Origin: Trema orientale
Taxonomy: Eukaryota; Streptophyta; Magnoliopsida; Rosales; Cannabaceae
Direction: 5' to 3'
NCBI GenBank assembly: GCA_002914845.1
Contig: JXTC01000010.1
Coordinates: 1,924,171-1,988,170, forward strand
DNA length: 64,000 bases
The position numbers and the translations under genes are program-made. Under the pieces are notes generated by a model. The model was not told the origin of the DNA, made no database searches, and saw only the letters and a list, made by a program, of their open reading frames with translations. The first letter of the stretch is position 1. Each line of letters opens with the position of its first letter. Of the stretch, positions 47,279 to 59,184 are shown one piece after another.

Positions 47279-47332
47279 GACTACTGATGTGCATTGTTAT
47301 GATGTGTTAACAAATAAATGGTCTACGTAAGC
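47279..47332 (+). pseudogene. Captured exon of a BSL Kelch phosphatase gene, inverted relative to exons a and b
   Basis: On the plus strand, after TTTTAG, the sequence encodes TTDVHCYDVLTNKWS and ends at a GTAAGC donor. BSL proteins have ATADVHCYDVLTNKWS immediately before ITPFGEPP. So the exon that should precede exon a lies next to it but on the opposite strand. This means an inversion during or after capture. Confidence 0.88.
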
Positions 47333-47460
47333 TTGGAATACATAAATGAAAAAAAACACATCAGACAATGAATCAAATAGATGCAGATCGTATTTTTTAC
47401 AAATCAATTTATCCTGATTGTATTTTGAGCCAAAGCCATAAAATGAGGCTCTATAATCTC

Positions 47461-47787
47461 TCAACAAAGCCTCAGCACAAGATAAAGCATTGACTCTGAG
47501 TTCATACCAAACGAAAAATCATTCAAGTCCAGCAAAAATCAGATAAATCTCACTTATACATAAATTCCCTTACTGGGTTTTCAAACGTTTAGTATTAGGC
47601 ACAATAAATCACCACAGAGAAAAAAAAGTAAAAATAAATTAAAATAACCAGAGTTATGAAACTTTCTTAGTGGGGTGTCTAAGGGAAAGGAAAGCTAACC
47701 TTTCGGAATATTGTAATCGGCCAAAGTGTGACCATCCTTAAGCAGCTTCCAAGCAAAAATCAAGCGCTGCTGATCCAGAGGAATAAC
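47461..47787 (-). pseudogene. Captured ubiquitin gene fragment, two exons with intron
   Basis: The minus-strand exon at 47700-47787 encodes [20 protein letters not shown] then TLADYNIPK, which is ubiquitin residues about 35-63 with changes (Gly47 to Trp, Gln49 to Leu, Glu51 to Lys, Arg54 to His). It ends in a GT donor after the first base of codon 64. After a 204-bp intron, 47461-47495 encodes the rest of codon 64 and SMLYLVLRLC followed by TGA, matching ubiquitin 65-74 but without the C-terminal Gly-Gly. The N-terminal half is absent. An intron at this point means the source was an intron-bearing ubiquitin gene. It cannot be conjugated as ubiquitin because Gly75-Gly76 is missing. Confidence 0.9.
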
Positions 47788-47851
47788 AGATCTGGTCATG
47801 AGTCCAAGAGAAACAGAACAGATCTGGTCACGAGTCCAAGAGAAACAGAGT
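47786..47851. repeat. 33-bp tandem duplication next to the ubiquitin fragment
   Basis: CAGATCTGGTCATGAGTCC…AGAGAAACAGAA is followed at once by a second copy with CACGAG for CATGAG. It lies exactly at the 5' edge of the ubiquitin homology, so it may mark the capture junction. Confidence 0.8.
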
Positions 47852-48024
47852 TATAAGGTTGATTTGATCACAAATTCGAAGATCAAAGAGAGAGATCAGT
47901 TCAGTCAGCAAAGTTTCAGAGAGATTAAATTTGAGTGGAGATAAGAGAGGTTTATTTCTTTCAATAGTTTTTTCCCCTTCTTTCCTCATCTTCTTTAAGG
48001 AGCCCGCCAAAAATTTTCCCCAAA

Positions 48025-48323
48025 ATTTTCCGAAAAAATTAAGTAGATGACTAATATTTTAAATTTGATTAAGTAAATGTCCATTTTTAAAATTTTATAG
48101 CTAAATATCTAGGTATATATATTTTTATACTTAATAGATATGTTAATCTACTAATTTCAGTTGCAATACTCAAATGTACTAAGTATATAATTTTTTATAC
48201 TTGGTATATAAAAATTTTACACTTGGTATATAAACATATATACTGGACATTTTGCTATAATATTTAACAAATGGATATTTACTTAAATTGAGTCCAAAAT
48301 TTAGTTATATTTCTATGAGCCCC
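48025..48323 (-). repeat. Dispersed ~290-bp repeat, copy 2, inside the CACTA element
   Basis: Reverse complement of 3393-3683: shares GCTATAATATTTAAC/ATAGCAAAATGTCC, TATATACCAAGT-type blocks and ATTTAGCTATAAAATTTT. It probably inserted into the CACTA element after that element arrived. Confidence 0.8.
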
Positions 48324-51300
48324 AAATTTTCCCGAACCGCACCAAAATTTTGGGATAATACTAAAAACATCCCCTAATTACAAAAATACCAAAAGTTTAC
48401 CCTGTGTTTTTAAAGATACAAAATATATTCCTTTAGTTTGCAAATCATGCAAAATAAAAATCCCTTCTAATATATTTTTGTCGATTTTGTCAATATTAAT
48501 TTTGAAATGGCAAAAAAGGACCTTAAGAAGTAGTATCTAAATAACACCTTCAAATAAATATTTCGTTAAAGATCGTAAAACTAAAAAAAATAGGTAATAC
48601 GAAACAAAGCATTTGAAAAATCTAATTTGAGTTTTCTATTTTTTATTTTAGTAAGTAAATCAAAGAAAAACAACCGTCTTCTTACTTTTTCGAGTGCAAA
48701 AACTCAAAAACCCCTTTTAATTATTTTAAAATAAAATATGCTCATTATAAACAAATGTCCACAATCCATATAGCAAAGATCCATAATCGTTCAAATTCAT
48801 AACTCAAAATCTACTAGCATAGAGGTTTGCTTTCTCATCGAGCCATTCACAACCACGGCTTAAAATACCGATATCGATATTGGTATTGATGTCGAGGTTT
48901 TATTTTATAGATATTGTCGAGGACATTGTCGATATCAAAGTTATTTCAGAAAAATACTAAAATTTGTCTTAAAAGTCAAAATTTTAAAGAAAAACTCTAA
49001 AAAAAAACTAAAACAAGTGGAATTTTAGAATTTATACTAGCTTTTATTTAAAAAACGAAACATGTTTATGAAACAAATATTGCATCGTACCTCGTTAAAA
49101 CTTGACTAGAAAAAATCCTATGAAAAAAAAATCTAGTCAGAAAAAAGAATACATCAACCAAAGCAATAATACGGTAACAAGTCTAGGAATAAATCAAGAC
49201 TCAAGAGCATAGTACACTTGGATTAGTAAAAATCAATTCCATGAACTTGTCAGCCCACTCCACCTGAATGTGATTGATCTCTAGTTGTGTGTAACTTTTC
49301 TTCCCATTATACTAAAATAAAAAAAATTCATATATAATTAGGATTTTGCCATTGAGACTTTTAAGAGAAAGATATGGAAAGAACAATGTCATATAATTTA
49401 AGATAATTTAGCTTATATTATTGTTCAGCCATTGCACTAGTCTCGAATCCATGCAAAAATCTTGCATATATTTCATTATATAAAATCCGCATTTGACATC
49501 TGATGGTTGTCGAGGACACTACACATATATTAAGATGTCAAACATCCTTTATAATAAATGGGTATAGTAGAAGAGTATGGTAGTATATTAAAAGACAATC
49601 TATTACTTGCCTTTATACATCTCCATATGACATTATCCTCCCTTGGAAGCTTTCGTTTGAAGCATTGTACTAGTCAAAAATCCTGGAAAAAAAAAAGTAG
49701 GTACTCAAAGCGACTTAAGAGATAGTAAACTGATAATTTGACAATATTATTGTACAATACTATTTCACTTACATAGCAATACGATATTTAATCTCATCAC
49801 ATGGAGGTTGTTTGAATGGATCAAGCCAGAAGCATGTATCACGGATTGCATCGATGATTATTAGCATCTAATAACGTCTACTTAACACCGAAAAGAAACA
49901 TTATATATAAATACATATTATCTACTATCTAAATAGCTAATATATTAAATATTACCCTATATTAACCGGTAGTAACCAAAATTGTCCTATCTCTGTGTCT
50001 TTCAAGCGATTCGCTATTAATTCTGCACGTTCTATTTGAGAAGAATCCATAACTGAAGCCCATAATGGATCAAAGAACCGAAAATGATGTCCTTGCTTTG
50101 ACTTCTCTAATATTTCATGTAAGATCCTAAATAAATTCAATGATTATATCCAATAAGATTACATATAAAACAGATGTAGGTTTCAACATACTAGGTAAAT
50201 GAAAAAGAATTTTGCTTACCTAATGTAAAATGCTATACATGGATCTCAAATCTCTACCATTGTGCCCAAATGAATTATATCATCAACTTCTAAATATAAA
50301 TTCTGATCATGCTCGAAAATCTCTAGGTCTATTTCAAGAGAAAATGTCACAAAACAATTGGAAGATTCTATCATTTTTAACATCATTTTCAAGCTCCATG
50401 GGATATTCTTAGGCATCTCAAATCGAATTGGAGACTTTTCCACCACCCTTGAACTAGTAGAGGATTGGATGGAATGGGCGGCCATTCTCAAAGATAGATC
50501 ATCATTCTCTTGTACCTTAAGTGGTGGTGAAACAATTCGTCTTTTCTTGTTGTCTATCTTATTACGTGCCTAAAAATTTAGTGAAGAGAAAATTAAATAG
50601 TGACCAAAACAAAAATTGAATGTGTTTGATAATAATCAAGCTAAATTTACTTTTTACCTCATAATCACCAATGATGACCAAGTGTACTGGCCATGCAACA
50701 AAACTTTTGACGGCATCTTTTACGAATATTAAATCATCACCCATTGGAATAGGAAGATAAGCCTTTTCATTGATACATTCTATTATTACTACTCGCACAT
50801 TATTCTTTCCCAGTTCTCTACCATGAATTAGGCCTTCATTGGCTACAATCCGACCAAGGGCAACTATATTGCCATTCTCCAAAATTAATCTACAATTTTT
50901 ATCCTGAAAAAATATTAAAACATCAGTAATTAATTCTGTATATTTGTAATATGAACGACTAGTGATTTGTTTAAATGATGCATATTAAAAACAATTGCTA
51001 TAAAAATATTATATAAAAATATTTCACTAACCATTAATGGTGGTGACAATTGCAGGAGTCGCGGTTGTTGACAATATGAATTAAAAGAATGATGATCTAT
51101 CTGTTTGTTCGTTGATGATAATAATCATTTGATCAATTCTTGTTGTTGTGATACTTTCCTTTGTAGTGCTCAAATCATTCTCCCGATAACTCTTCAACAA
51201 GCTTTGGTACGTTATTGCTTTCATTCTTAAGATCTTCAATGGTTTTCTCTAAATTTTCAAAGCGTTGTTGATCTTCATTTTGTTTAGATTTCGAAGAAAA

Positions 51301-52556
51301 CTGATAAAATGTTTTTCTACTAAGGATTGGTCCAAAACCTCGTAACCAACCGTATTTCTCAGAATCAAGAACCTGTTTACGTATAGCAAACTCATCTATC
51401 GAGATTATAGATCCATCTTCTTGTTGATTAAGCATCTTGTGTTGCAACTCTATCATCTCATTCTACATTAATAAAAGATTTAGATGTTATTTTTTTTACA
51501 TAAAAGATAAATTATAAATTTGCAAAAAAAAGAAAAAAAAAACTCAAAAAAAAAGTTTATAATGTGTACATATATACATATTTTTCCTCTGCTTCACCAT
51601 GAACCCACCAATTTTCAGTATTCCAGTGAGTTTTCTTAAAAAAATTTTATCTCTCCAACTGTAACACTTTCTTCTGGTTCTAATTGTGAATCTGTCGTTT
51701 GTTATAATTTCTATAGTACATGAAAATAATAAATGATAGTTAATTAAATCAAATCAAATTAGTATTTAAAAATATTAAAAATATGTGTACCCCTTCATGT
51801 AAGTGTTGCGTAAATAACTTGGATCCACCAATATGCATGAAAGAAATTTTTGATCTATTCAGTGGCCCCACGACAGACTTCTTCTGGCTAATATTGTATA
51901 TTATTCTTTTCAAAGAAAAAACACGAGTATGTAATACTTCCACTATTACTAACATAAATGAATGAGTACAAAAAATTATGATACCTTCCATTCACCATTG
52001 GAAAAATATTCATTGCATATCCATTCCTAATCCTTGTCTCTCATCACCATCTGAGATCGATACTGTAATGGATTTTTTCCTTCCTTGATAATTTTTTTAT
52101 ATTAAGTGTGGCACTTATTTCGATAATCCTTGTAGCGTTTAGAACAATAATGATTGCAAATAACCTCAAGATGTCTATCTTTTTTAAAATCTAACTCAAA
52201 TATATCCTGTATAAAAAGTACTAAAGAGATTAATAAAAGTCGCTAAATAACAATTGTTAGAGTTAATATGAAGGAAAACAAATGTACCCCTATACGAGCA
52301 TATATTGACTTCTTATCTGGAAGAGGAACTTTAGCCCAACCACTATATTGAAGTAGAGCATGGTGGCGTATTATTACAATAATATTGTTGGCAAACTTAG
52401 CATCATTTTTTCCATGGACTCGAATTGCTTTCCAGCTCTAGCGAATGACTGCCTTGTTTCTACCCATGGAATATAGCCTTCTTCATCCTGTTCCTCTTCA
52501 TAATCGGTTCTTGTGGGTGATAAGAGCATATTGTTGTTACACACTTCTTGAAATTC

Positions 52557-53574
52557 CCCGGCAACGGCGCCAAAAACTTGTTGCAGATTTTATAATAGCT
52601 ACGCAAGTGCACGTGTCGAAACAAGTAATATAGTAGTGAGTGAGTATCGTCTCCACAGGGATTGATTACCAAAATTATTTGTACAAATCTAAATGCCAAA
52701 AGAGCTAAATTAATGAATGAGAGATATTAATTTGTGAATGAAATAGCAACAATTAAAAGATGCAAACAAGAATGTAAATATTGAGCAGAAAATAATAAGA
52801 TCTAATCAAATGAATGTGACTCAGTGGTGTGGATAAGCTGGGACTATTGAATCCTCCTTGGTTGCAAATCTGGGTTTAGTTGCTGCAGCANNNNNNNNNN
52901 NNNNNNNNNNNNNNNNNNNNNNNNNNNNNNNNNNNNNNNNNNNNNNNNNNNNNNNNNNNNNNNNNNNNNNNNNNNNNNNNNNNNNNNNNNNNNNNNNNNN
53001 NNNNNNNNNNNNNNNNNNNNNNNNNNNNNNNNNNNNNNNNNNNNNNNNNNNNNNNNNNNNNNNNNNNNNNNNNNNNNNNNNNNNNNNNNNNNNNNNNNNN
53101 NNNNNNNNNNNNNNNNNNNNNNNNNNNNNNNNNNNNNNNNNNNNNNNNNNNNNNNNNNNNNNNNNNNNNNNNNNNNNNNNNNNNNNNNNNNNNNNNNNNN
53201 NNNNNNNNNNNNNNNNNNNNNNNNNNNNNNNNNNNNNNNNNNNNNNNNNNNNNNNNNNNNNNNNNNNNNNNNNNNNNNNNNNNNNNNNNNNNNNNNNNNN
53301 NNNNNNNNNNNNNNNNNNNNNNNNNNNNNNNNNNNNNNNNNNNNNNNNNNNNNNNNNNNNNNNNNNNNNNNNNNNNNNNNNNNNNNNNNNNNNNNNNNNN
53401 NNNNNNNNNNNNNNNNNNNNNNNNNNNNNNNNNNNNNNNNNNNNNTTAAACTTCAGCAACACCACAAATTAAAATAAAGTAAAGAAAAGCAACTAAACTA
53501 CACAATTTATTCTTTTAAAACAACTAACCTAAGACTAAAACACACAAGATAACTCTATTTTCATAGAGTTATCA
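52557..53574 (-). mobile_element. Athila-like LTR with primer binding site, truncated; contains the assembly gap
   Basis: On the minus strand the LTR starts TGATAACTCTATGAAAATAG at 53574 and ends …AAAATCTGCAACA at 52579, followed by AGTTTTTGGCGCCGTTGCCG, the Athila-type primer site. Its end region (GTGGAGACGATACTCACTCA, GTGCACTTGCG) parallels the solo LTR ending at 28890. Little or no internal region follows, so this is a truncated fossil inserted in the CACTA TNPA-like gene. Most of the LTR middle is N. Confidence 0.75.
52891..53445. other. Assembly gap (N's)
   Basis: A run of 555 unresolved bases inside the Athila-like LTR. Open frames through it are meaningless. Confidence 0.99.
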
Positions 53575-54023
53575 GTCTGTACAAAATTTGTAACTTACGT
53601 GTCTCATCATTAGTCATACGACTTGTGGCTTCCCCACGAGTTAGGCCACAAGTTTTCTTTTTCGGTGCTGTGAAAGAAAAATTATAATTTTACTCTAAAT
53701 ATTAGTTACTTTCATAAAATTATAAAAATATTTTGGTTAAAATATTTTATAAAATTATAAAAACATTTAGATTAAAACATTCATGAACAAAATACATTGT
53801 GATGATTTTTGTGACGTTTCTTATATGGGAGATTGTCCAGGTAGCAGAGTGATAGTAGGTGTTATCCTAGTACCAAAGAGCTTCCTACGATGCCGTGATA
53901 GATCTTGCGACTTCTGATTTGACATAATCAAAGCCCTAGTCTAATACAAATAAATATCATAATTTTATAATTATCATATAAGATAAATATGTTAACAAAA
54001 TTTACAAATATACACACTTAAGA

Positions 54024-57000
54024 CTATTCACTTTCATCACTCTCAGTCATATCTTCAGAATCACCAAGTAGTGCTTCTTTATCAGTTTCCTCAATATTTG
54101 ATTCGTATAGGCTTTGATCATTAGGATCTATTTGAAGGTCAACGAATAATCCATCAATTTCAATTGGAATAATGTTGTCTTGAATAAGTTGATTGTCGAC
54201 GTTTGCTGTATCAAATTATACGTCGATGTCGTTTGAGGATGCTTCTTGATATGCTTCACCATTAACAATATCTGGCTCTATACTATCATTTTCACTTTCT
54301 TGAGACCTTTTTGGCATATCCCAAATGTGACGATGATTTGCTTTTTTCACCACTTTCCAATTTTTTTCTTTCTTATTGTCGTCCAAATAATAGACTTGAT
54401 TAACTTAATTTGCAAGGACGAATGGGTCATCTTGAAATCATTCCGAGCTGATATTTATACTAGTAATGTGATATTCTGTGTACATTCTCTTTTTCTTTTT
54501 ATTTGAATTATACCAACCACAGCTAAACAATACAATTTTGTTTCAGTATAAGTAATGCACTTCCCAAATTTCATTGATGAACCCATAAAAATCACAAAAT
54601 TCTCCATCATATTTCGCTTCAACCCGAATACCGTAGTTTTTTGTGTTACATCGTTCGTCTCGAGTTGTTGTATGGTATCTAACTCTATTAACCATACAAC
54701 AAGAATATGTATAAACACGAAAATTTGGTTGATGAGAAAGAGCATACAGCTCGTTTGTTACTTCAGAAGATGATGCTTCATGCATAATTTTTATCTGTAA
54801 TCAGTAAGTATAGTTAAACATATGCATAAAGACAACTAAAGAATCTTAAAAGTCTAAACAATTTATGAACCTTACTTTATCTTCAAACCCTTTTAGAAAT
54901 TCTTTGTTTTGTATTTGGCCGACATTCCAAACTCCTTTGGATTGTAATAATAGCCTATGTTCACTGTTTTAAGAATTCTAGTTAGGAATTAATTTTTGAG
55001 AAAATTTAAATGTGCTATTACTTCTCAAATGAGTAGAAACTTACTTTAAATAAGGCTCTAACTAAGTACAATTGTTCAAGATGTAACAATAAACTTGATT
55101 CTGTTGATCTTCAGTTAGTACAATTGATGCATGTCTTCCAAATGTTCTTGTACATTGGTTGACTACTGACAATTTCGACTACCTTCGTGTTCCAAGTTGA
55201 TCTGGATTACGGTCGAGATGATTAAGGTGAGTTTCTATCCCACGTAGATACATTGAACAAAAATTCAATGCCTCATTTACAATGTATCCTTCGTCAACGG
55301 AACCTTCAGGTCAGGCTTTGTTATTTACATATTTTTTCAATATACCTATTTCCCTAAAGAAAAATATTTAGTCAGATATGAAATTAATAAATTCTTTTTA
55401 AAAATACTTCTTTAGAAAATAAAAATTAGATTTGATAGGATACATCCACCGCATATACACTGGACCAGCTAACTTAGCCTCCAATGGCAAATGCACTACT
55501 AGATGGATCATTACATCAAAGAAGGTAAGAGGGAAAATTCTTTCCAATTTACACAGAGTGATAACAATTCCTTCTTGCAAGGCATCTAAATCTTTCACAA
55601 ACAATGTCCTCGCACATAACTTTTGGAAGAATAAGGACAAATTCAATAATTGTACTCATCACCTTAGTTTTCAAATATGGCCTTAAACCAATAGGTAATA
55701 ATTGTTGTAAAAGGACATGACAGTCATGGCTTTTTAATCCAGATATCTTCCCATCTTTCATGTTAACATTTCGAGAAATGTTTGCAGTATAACCATCAGG
55801 AAATTTTACAGACTTCAAAAACTTACAGAAGTCTTTTCGTTCATCCACTGACAACATATAATATGCTGTTGGTTTCAAAGTCTTGTTCTCCTGTTTTTTC
55901 AATTGCAACTGTTTACGTATTTTTAAGTCTGATAAGTCAAGTCATACATTGTCAGTATCTTTAGACTTTTCCTCGATGCTAAATATTGTACCAACCACAC
56001 TATCACATATATTTTTCTCAATATGCATCACATCCAAGTTATGCCTCAACTTTAGTTTAGGCCAATATTCTAACTCCCAAAAAATACTTTTACGCCTCCA
56101 GTTTGTTGTATACTTTTAACCTTCTTTATTCATTTTTTTCCTTATCTTCCTTCAGAATATTACCATCTTTACCAGGCCTACATTTCCACAAATTCTCTAA
56201 TTTAGTCAAGATAACATCCGTTGATAAAATTCTAAGGAGACCACATCTTTCAACTGTACCATCATACTCCTTATCATTGTGCCATTGGTGGTCAGGACAC
56301 AAATATCGATGATGTCCCATAAAACAAGTCTTGCTCCTTATTCGAAATGAGGATGTATCATTCTCACAAATAAGACATACTTTATACCCTTGGGTGCTAT
56401 ACCCAGATACAGTGCCATAAGCAGGAAAATCATTGATTGTCCATAATATTACAACATACATCTTGAAGTAGCTTTTGTCGATAATATCAAAAGTTTGTAT
56501 ACCCTTTTCCCACAGTTCTTTTAGTTCGTCGATTAAGGATCGTAAATAAACATCTATATCTTTTCCTGGAACATTACGTTCAGGAATCAGTAATTCCATC
56601 ATTAAAAATTCTTGTTTCATACATCTCCATGGTGGCATATTATATGGCACTAGCATCACTGGCCACATACTATATGACTTCGATAAATCCCTAAATGAAT
56701 TGAAACCATGTGTTGTAAATCCCAACCTAACATTTCTTGCTTCTTTTGCAAAATCAGGGTATTGCCTATCGAAATCCTTCCAAATCTCTGCATCTGTTGG
56801 ATGTCGAAGTACGCCTTCAGTATCAACACTTTCTGCTTTGTGCCACTTCATATCAGCTGATGTATATCATGATATGAAAAGTCATTGTAGACGTGGAGTT
56901 ATAGGAAAATATTGCATCTTTTTGTGTGGTATCTTCTTCCCTTGTGTTCCTTTGAATTTGTATCTTTCATGTCCACAAATAGGACTTTTTCAGTATCTTT

Positions 57001-57720
57001 ATTTTTCTTTCCAATATAGAACACAATCATACTCGCATATATGAATTGTCTCATACCCTAAACCAAGGTCATGTAGCATTCGCTTTGCCTCATAGTGAGA
57101 CCGCGGAATGTGATTACCCTTAGGAAATGCATCACAAAGTAGCTGGACCAACATATCAAATGATTTGTTGTTCCAACCACTCAACACTTTTATATGCATT
57201 GGTTTAACAAGAAATGTTAATCTTGAGAACTTTGTGTATCTAGGATACAACTCCTCTTCTACTTCCACAAACAAGTTAGCAAATCTATAACCCTCATTAT
57301 TTGTGTACTCAAAAATACTCTTCTTAGAGTCTTGCCTAGCTAAATCTTCAATTATGGGTATCATATCATCATCATCATCGTTGTCATTATCAGTACTATC
57401 ATCGTCGTGGTCATTATCATCTTCATATGCTCCATTATCTTCTCTATCATTTGATTTAACTTCTCGAAGATTATTGTTTCTATCAATATTATTTTTCCCA
57501 TGAAATATCCACTTAACATATCGCCTAGAAAACCTTTTTACAAAGATGTGACGCTCAATTATATCTAAGTCATGAAAATATAAATTTAAACGTAAACACA
57601 TGGACATCGAATCTTATTCTCATTATTCAAGTGATTGCTTGATAATGCAATGAAGCTCTTAAGTCCATTAACGAACTCTGAGGATAATCTATTTTTGCTG
57701 AAAATCCAGCTCCCATCCAT
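54024..57720 (-). pseudogene. CACTA TNP2-type transposase (Transposase_21, DUF4218, DUF4216), decayed
   Basis: Starts at ATG 57718-57720 with MDGSWIFSKNRLSSEFVNGL. A frame change occurs near 57600 before YVKWIFHGK. The Transposase_21 domain follows (KPMHIKVLSGWNNKSFDMLV, ICEYDCVLYWKE), with in-frame stops around 56999-56870, then RHPTDAEIWKDFD, LVPYNMPPW, DFPAYGTVSGYSTQGYKVC, CENDTSSF and GHHRYL. DUF4218 is recognisable at 55398-55646 (FFDVMIHLVVHL, GPVYMRWMYPI) and DUF4216 at 54543-54785 (NRVRYHTTTRDERCNTKNYG). An acidic tail ends at TAG 54024-54026. Family role: the TNPD/TNP2 endonuclease of En/Spm-type transposons. The host-like intron layout is probable, but the stops show it is dead. Confidence 0.88.
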
Positions 57721-58928
57721 TCCCTATATTTTTATTAATATAAGTAGAAGTTTAGTCACTAAAATATGTAGAAATGCAATACTTCATAACAAAAATAAGT
57801 AAATACATAAATAATAAATAGTATCACACATAGTAAACAAAAAGATCCTTAAAATATACTCAACTGAAATAATAATTAGACAACTTAGAAAGATTTAAAT
57901 TTAAATGATATGTTTGATTCATAATGCTAATTTGTACTCATCAATGTACATTTATTGTTCTTATTTTCTTAAAATTAATAGTATGTTATTGTTATTTTAG
58001 CCTTTTAGTTTTTTTTTTTAAATACTTTGTTTAGTTATAGTAATAATTACGTCTAATAAAAAATGTTGAAAAGCTATTTGATCTAAAATTAAACTCTTTT
58101 TGTGTAAGCGTTAACAAAAAAAAAAAATTTTGTTAGAAATAAATTATCTATAAGAAATAGGAAGTTCTAAACTCATTTCAAAGTTTTCTTTGTACATTCA
58201 TCATTTTAATTTTTTGGAAGTTATAGTAAAATCTATTATTAAAATTACTATTTCAGACAATACGTAGTTAAATACACAAATTTGAAGATCTCATGATATT
58301 TCTCTCAAGATTGTGCAAAACTTGTATTTCATAAAAGTCAAACAAAAAAATTACTTCTTTTTTTTTCTNTTTATATTAATATAAAATTGGAGAGAGGAAC
58401 TTATAGCAACTTATATTCAGTTTCACTCAAATCAAGTAGAAAATTTATTTATTTATTTGTTTTTTTAAAAAAAAACAACAAACACAATTAAGAACCTTAT
58501 ACTATTATTTGTTCTCTAAATAAGAACACTTGCCAAACCAAAACAAGATATGAGAAGATTTGCGTTTGAGGGTTACGTGCTTATATCTTTCCAATTTCAA
58601 TTATTTAGTTTGATTTTATTATTTTTTTTCCTTATAACGTAAAGATTTACTTGAGAATAGAAGTGATTGGATATGAAAATTCAAAATTTTAAACTGCAAC
58701 GTGTCTCTAACCAAAAAAAGAAAAAAAAAAAAAAGAAAAAACTGCAATAGGTATTTTTGGAATGTAATAAACGCACAAAGAAATAATAAACTTTTAGTAG
58801 TTATTTTTTTTTTAGGGGAAATACGCTGCACTATTATTTAATGAGGATATAAAAAGAAATTGAATGTATATAGACAATTAATTAAGTGATGGATTTAGAA
58901 CTTTTCACAAAATATATATATATATATA
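57721..58928. other. Gene-free interval (upstream side of the CACTA element)
   Basis: AT-rich. The right CACTA terminus was expected here, but no TAGTG end or GTAGCAAAA-type array is visible. No gene seen. Confidence 0.4.
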
Positions 58929-59167
58929 GGTTGCCAATCTAGTAGGTTTTCTTTTTTTTTTTTACCTATGTGTAGGTTTTTTTTTAGCTGTTGGATCATC
59001 ATCTAATGGTGATCTAAGGTTATAATAAAGTGCATAAAAAGATGTGCATCATTAATGCTATTTCTCTCTCTTACTTTTTAATATAAAAAAATATGCAAGA
59101 AAAATTTTTATTGGCTAAAATGATACCTTTGTATGGGGGGAAAAAAATACCTACTAGATTGGTGCCC
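58929..59167. mobile_element. TA-flanked MITE, copy 1
   Basis: The left end GGTTGCCAATCTAGTAGGTT and the right end AATACCTACTAGATTGGTGC are inverted repeats, embedded on both sides in (TA)n runs. Internally TTTCTCTCTCTTACTTTTTA and GGATCATCATCTAATGGTGA match the reverse complement of copy 2 at 61528-61752. No coding region. Insertion into (TA)n resembles Micron-type or Tc1/mariner-like MITEs. Confidence 0.8.
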
Positions 59168-59184
59168 ATATATATATATATATA

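Larger units (their letters stand above)
49390..53925 (-). pseudogene. CACTA second gene: TNPA-like + DUF8039 + Ulp1-like protease, decayed
   Basis: Coding patches on the minus strand in order: a possible start at 53925; a TNPA-type KTCGLTRGEATS motif near 53640; an Athila-like LTR insertion; RHHALLQYSGWAKVPLPDKK near 52350; the Transposase_24-type region (51175-51456, KYGWLRGFGP); DUF8039-like sequence (50562-50882, AYLPIPMGDDL, SFVAWPVHLV); and a C48/Ulp1-like domain (QFWLLPVNIG at ~49960, FWLDPFKQPPCDEIKYRI at ~49820, PRQPSDVKCGFYIMKYM at ~49470). The catalytic Cys of the last motif is present, but the expected YHW His-Trp reads Tyr-stop near 49875. Other stops and frame changes exist. Family role: TNPA binds the subterminal array; Ulp1-like domains are frequent passengers in plant CACTA and MULE elements. 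Confidence 0.75.
45342..57760 (-). mobile_element. Large decayed CACTA (En/Spm) transposon; right terminus not found
   Basis: The left terminus near 45342 reads CTCTACAAGAAAAAAGCC, one base off the common CACTACAAGAAAA end, followed by about 300 bp dense in GTAGCAAAA motifs (subterminal array). Coding parts on the minus strand are a TNP2-type transposase (54024-57720) and a TNPA-like/DUF8039/Ulp1-like gene (49390-53925), the usual plant CACTA gene pair. Between the genes and the left terminus are captured host exons (46982-47787) and a dispersed repeat. An Athila-like LTR interrupts the second gene. The matching right end (…TAGTG) could not be seen, so 57760 is only the limit of recognisable coding sequence. 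Both genes carry stops and frameshifts. Confidence 0.78.

Noticed and set aside
47828-48010. 60-codon minus-strand frame upstream of the ubiquitin fragment, as its native N-terminus
   Set aside because: It bears no resemblance to ubiquitin residues 1-34 and is not in a demonstrable splice relationship. It may only be leader sequence.
52821-53472. Open frames of ~190-214 codons
   Set aside because: They consist almost entirely of the N gap and have no meaning.
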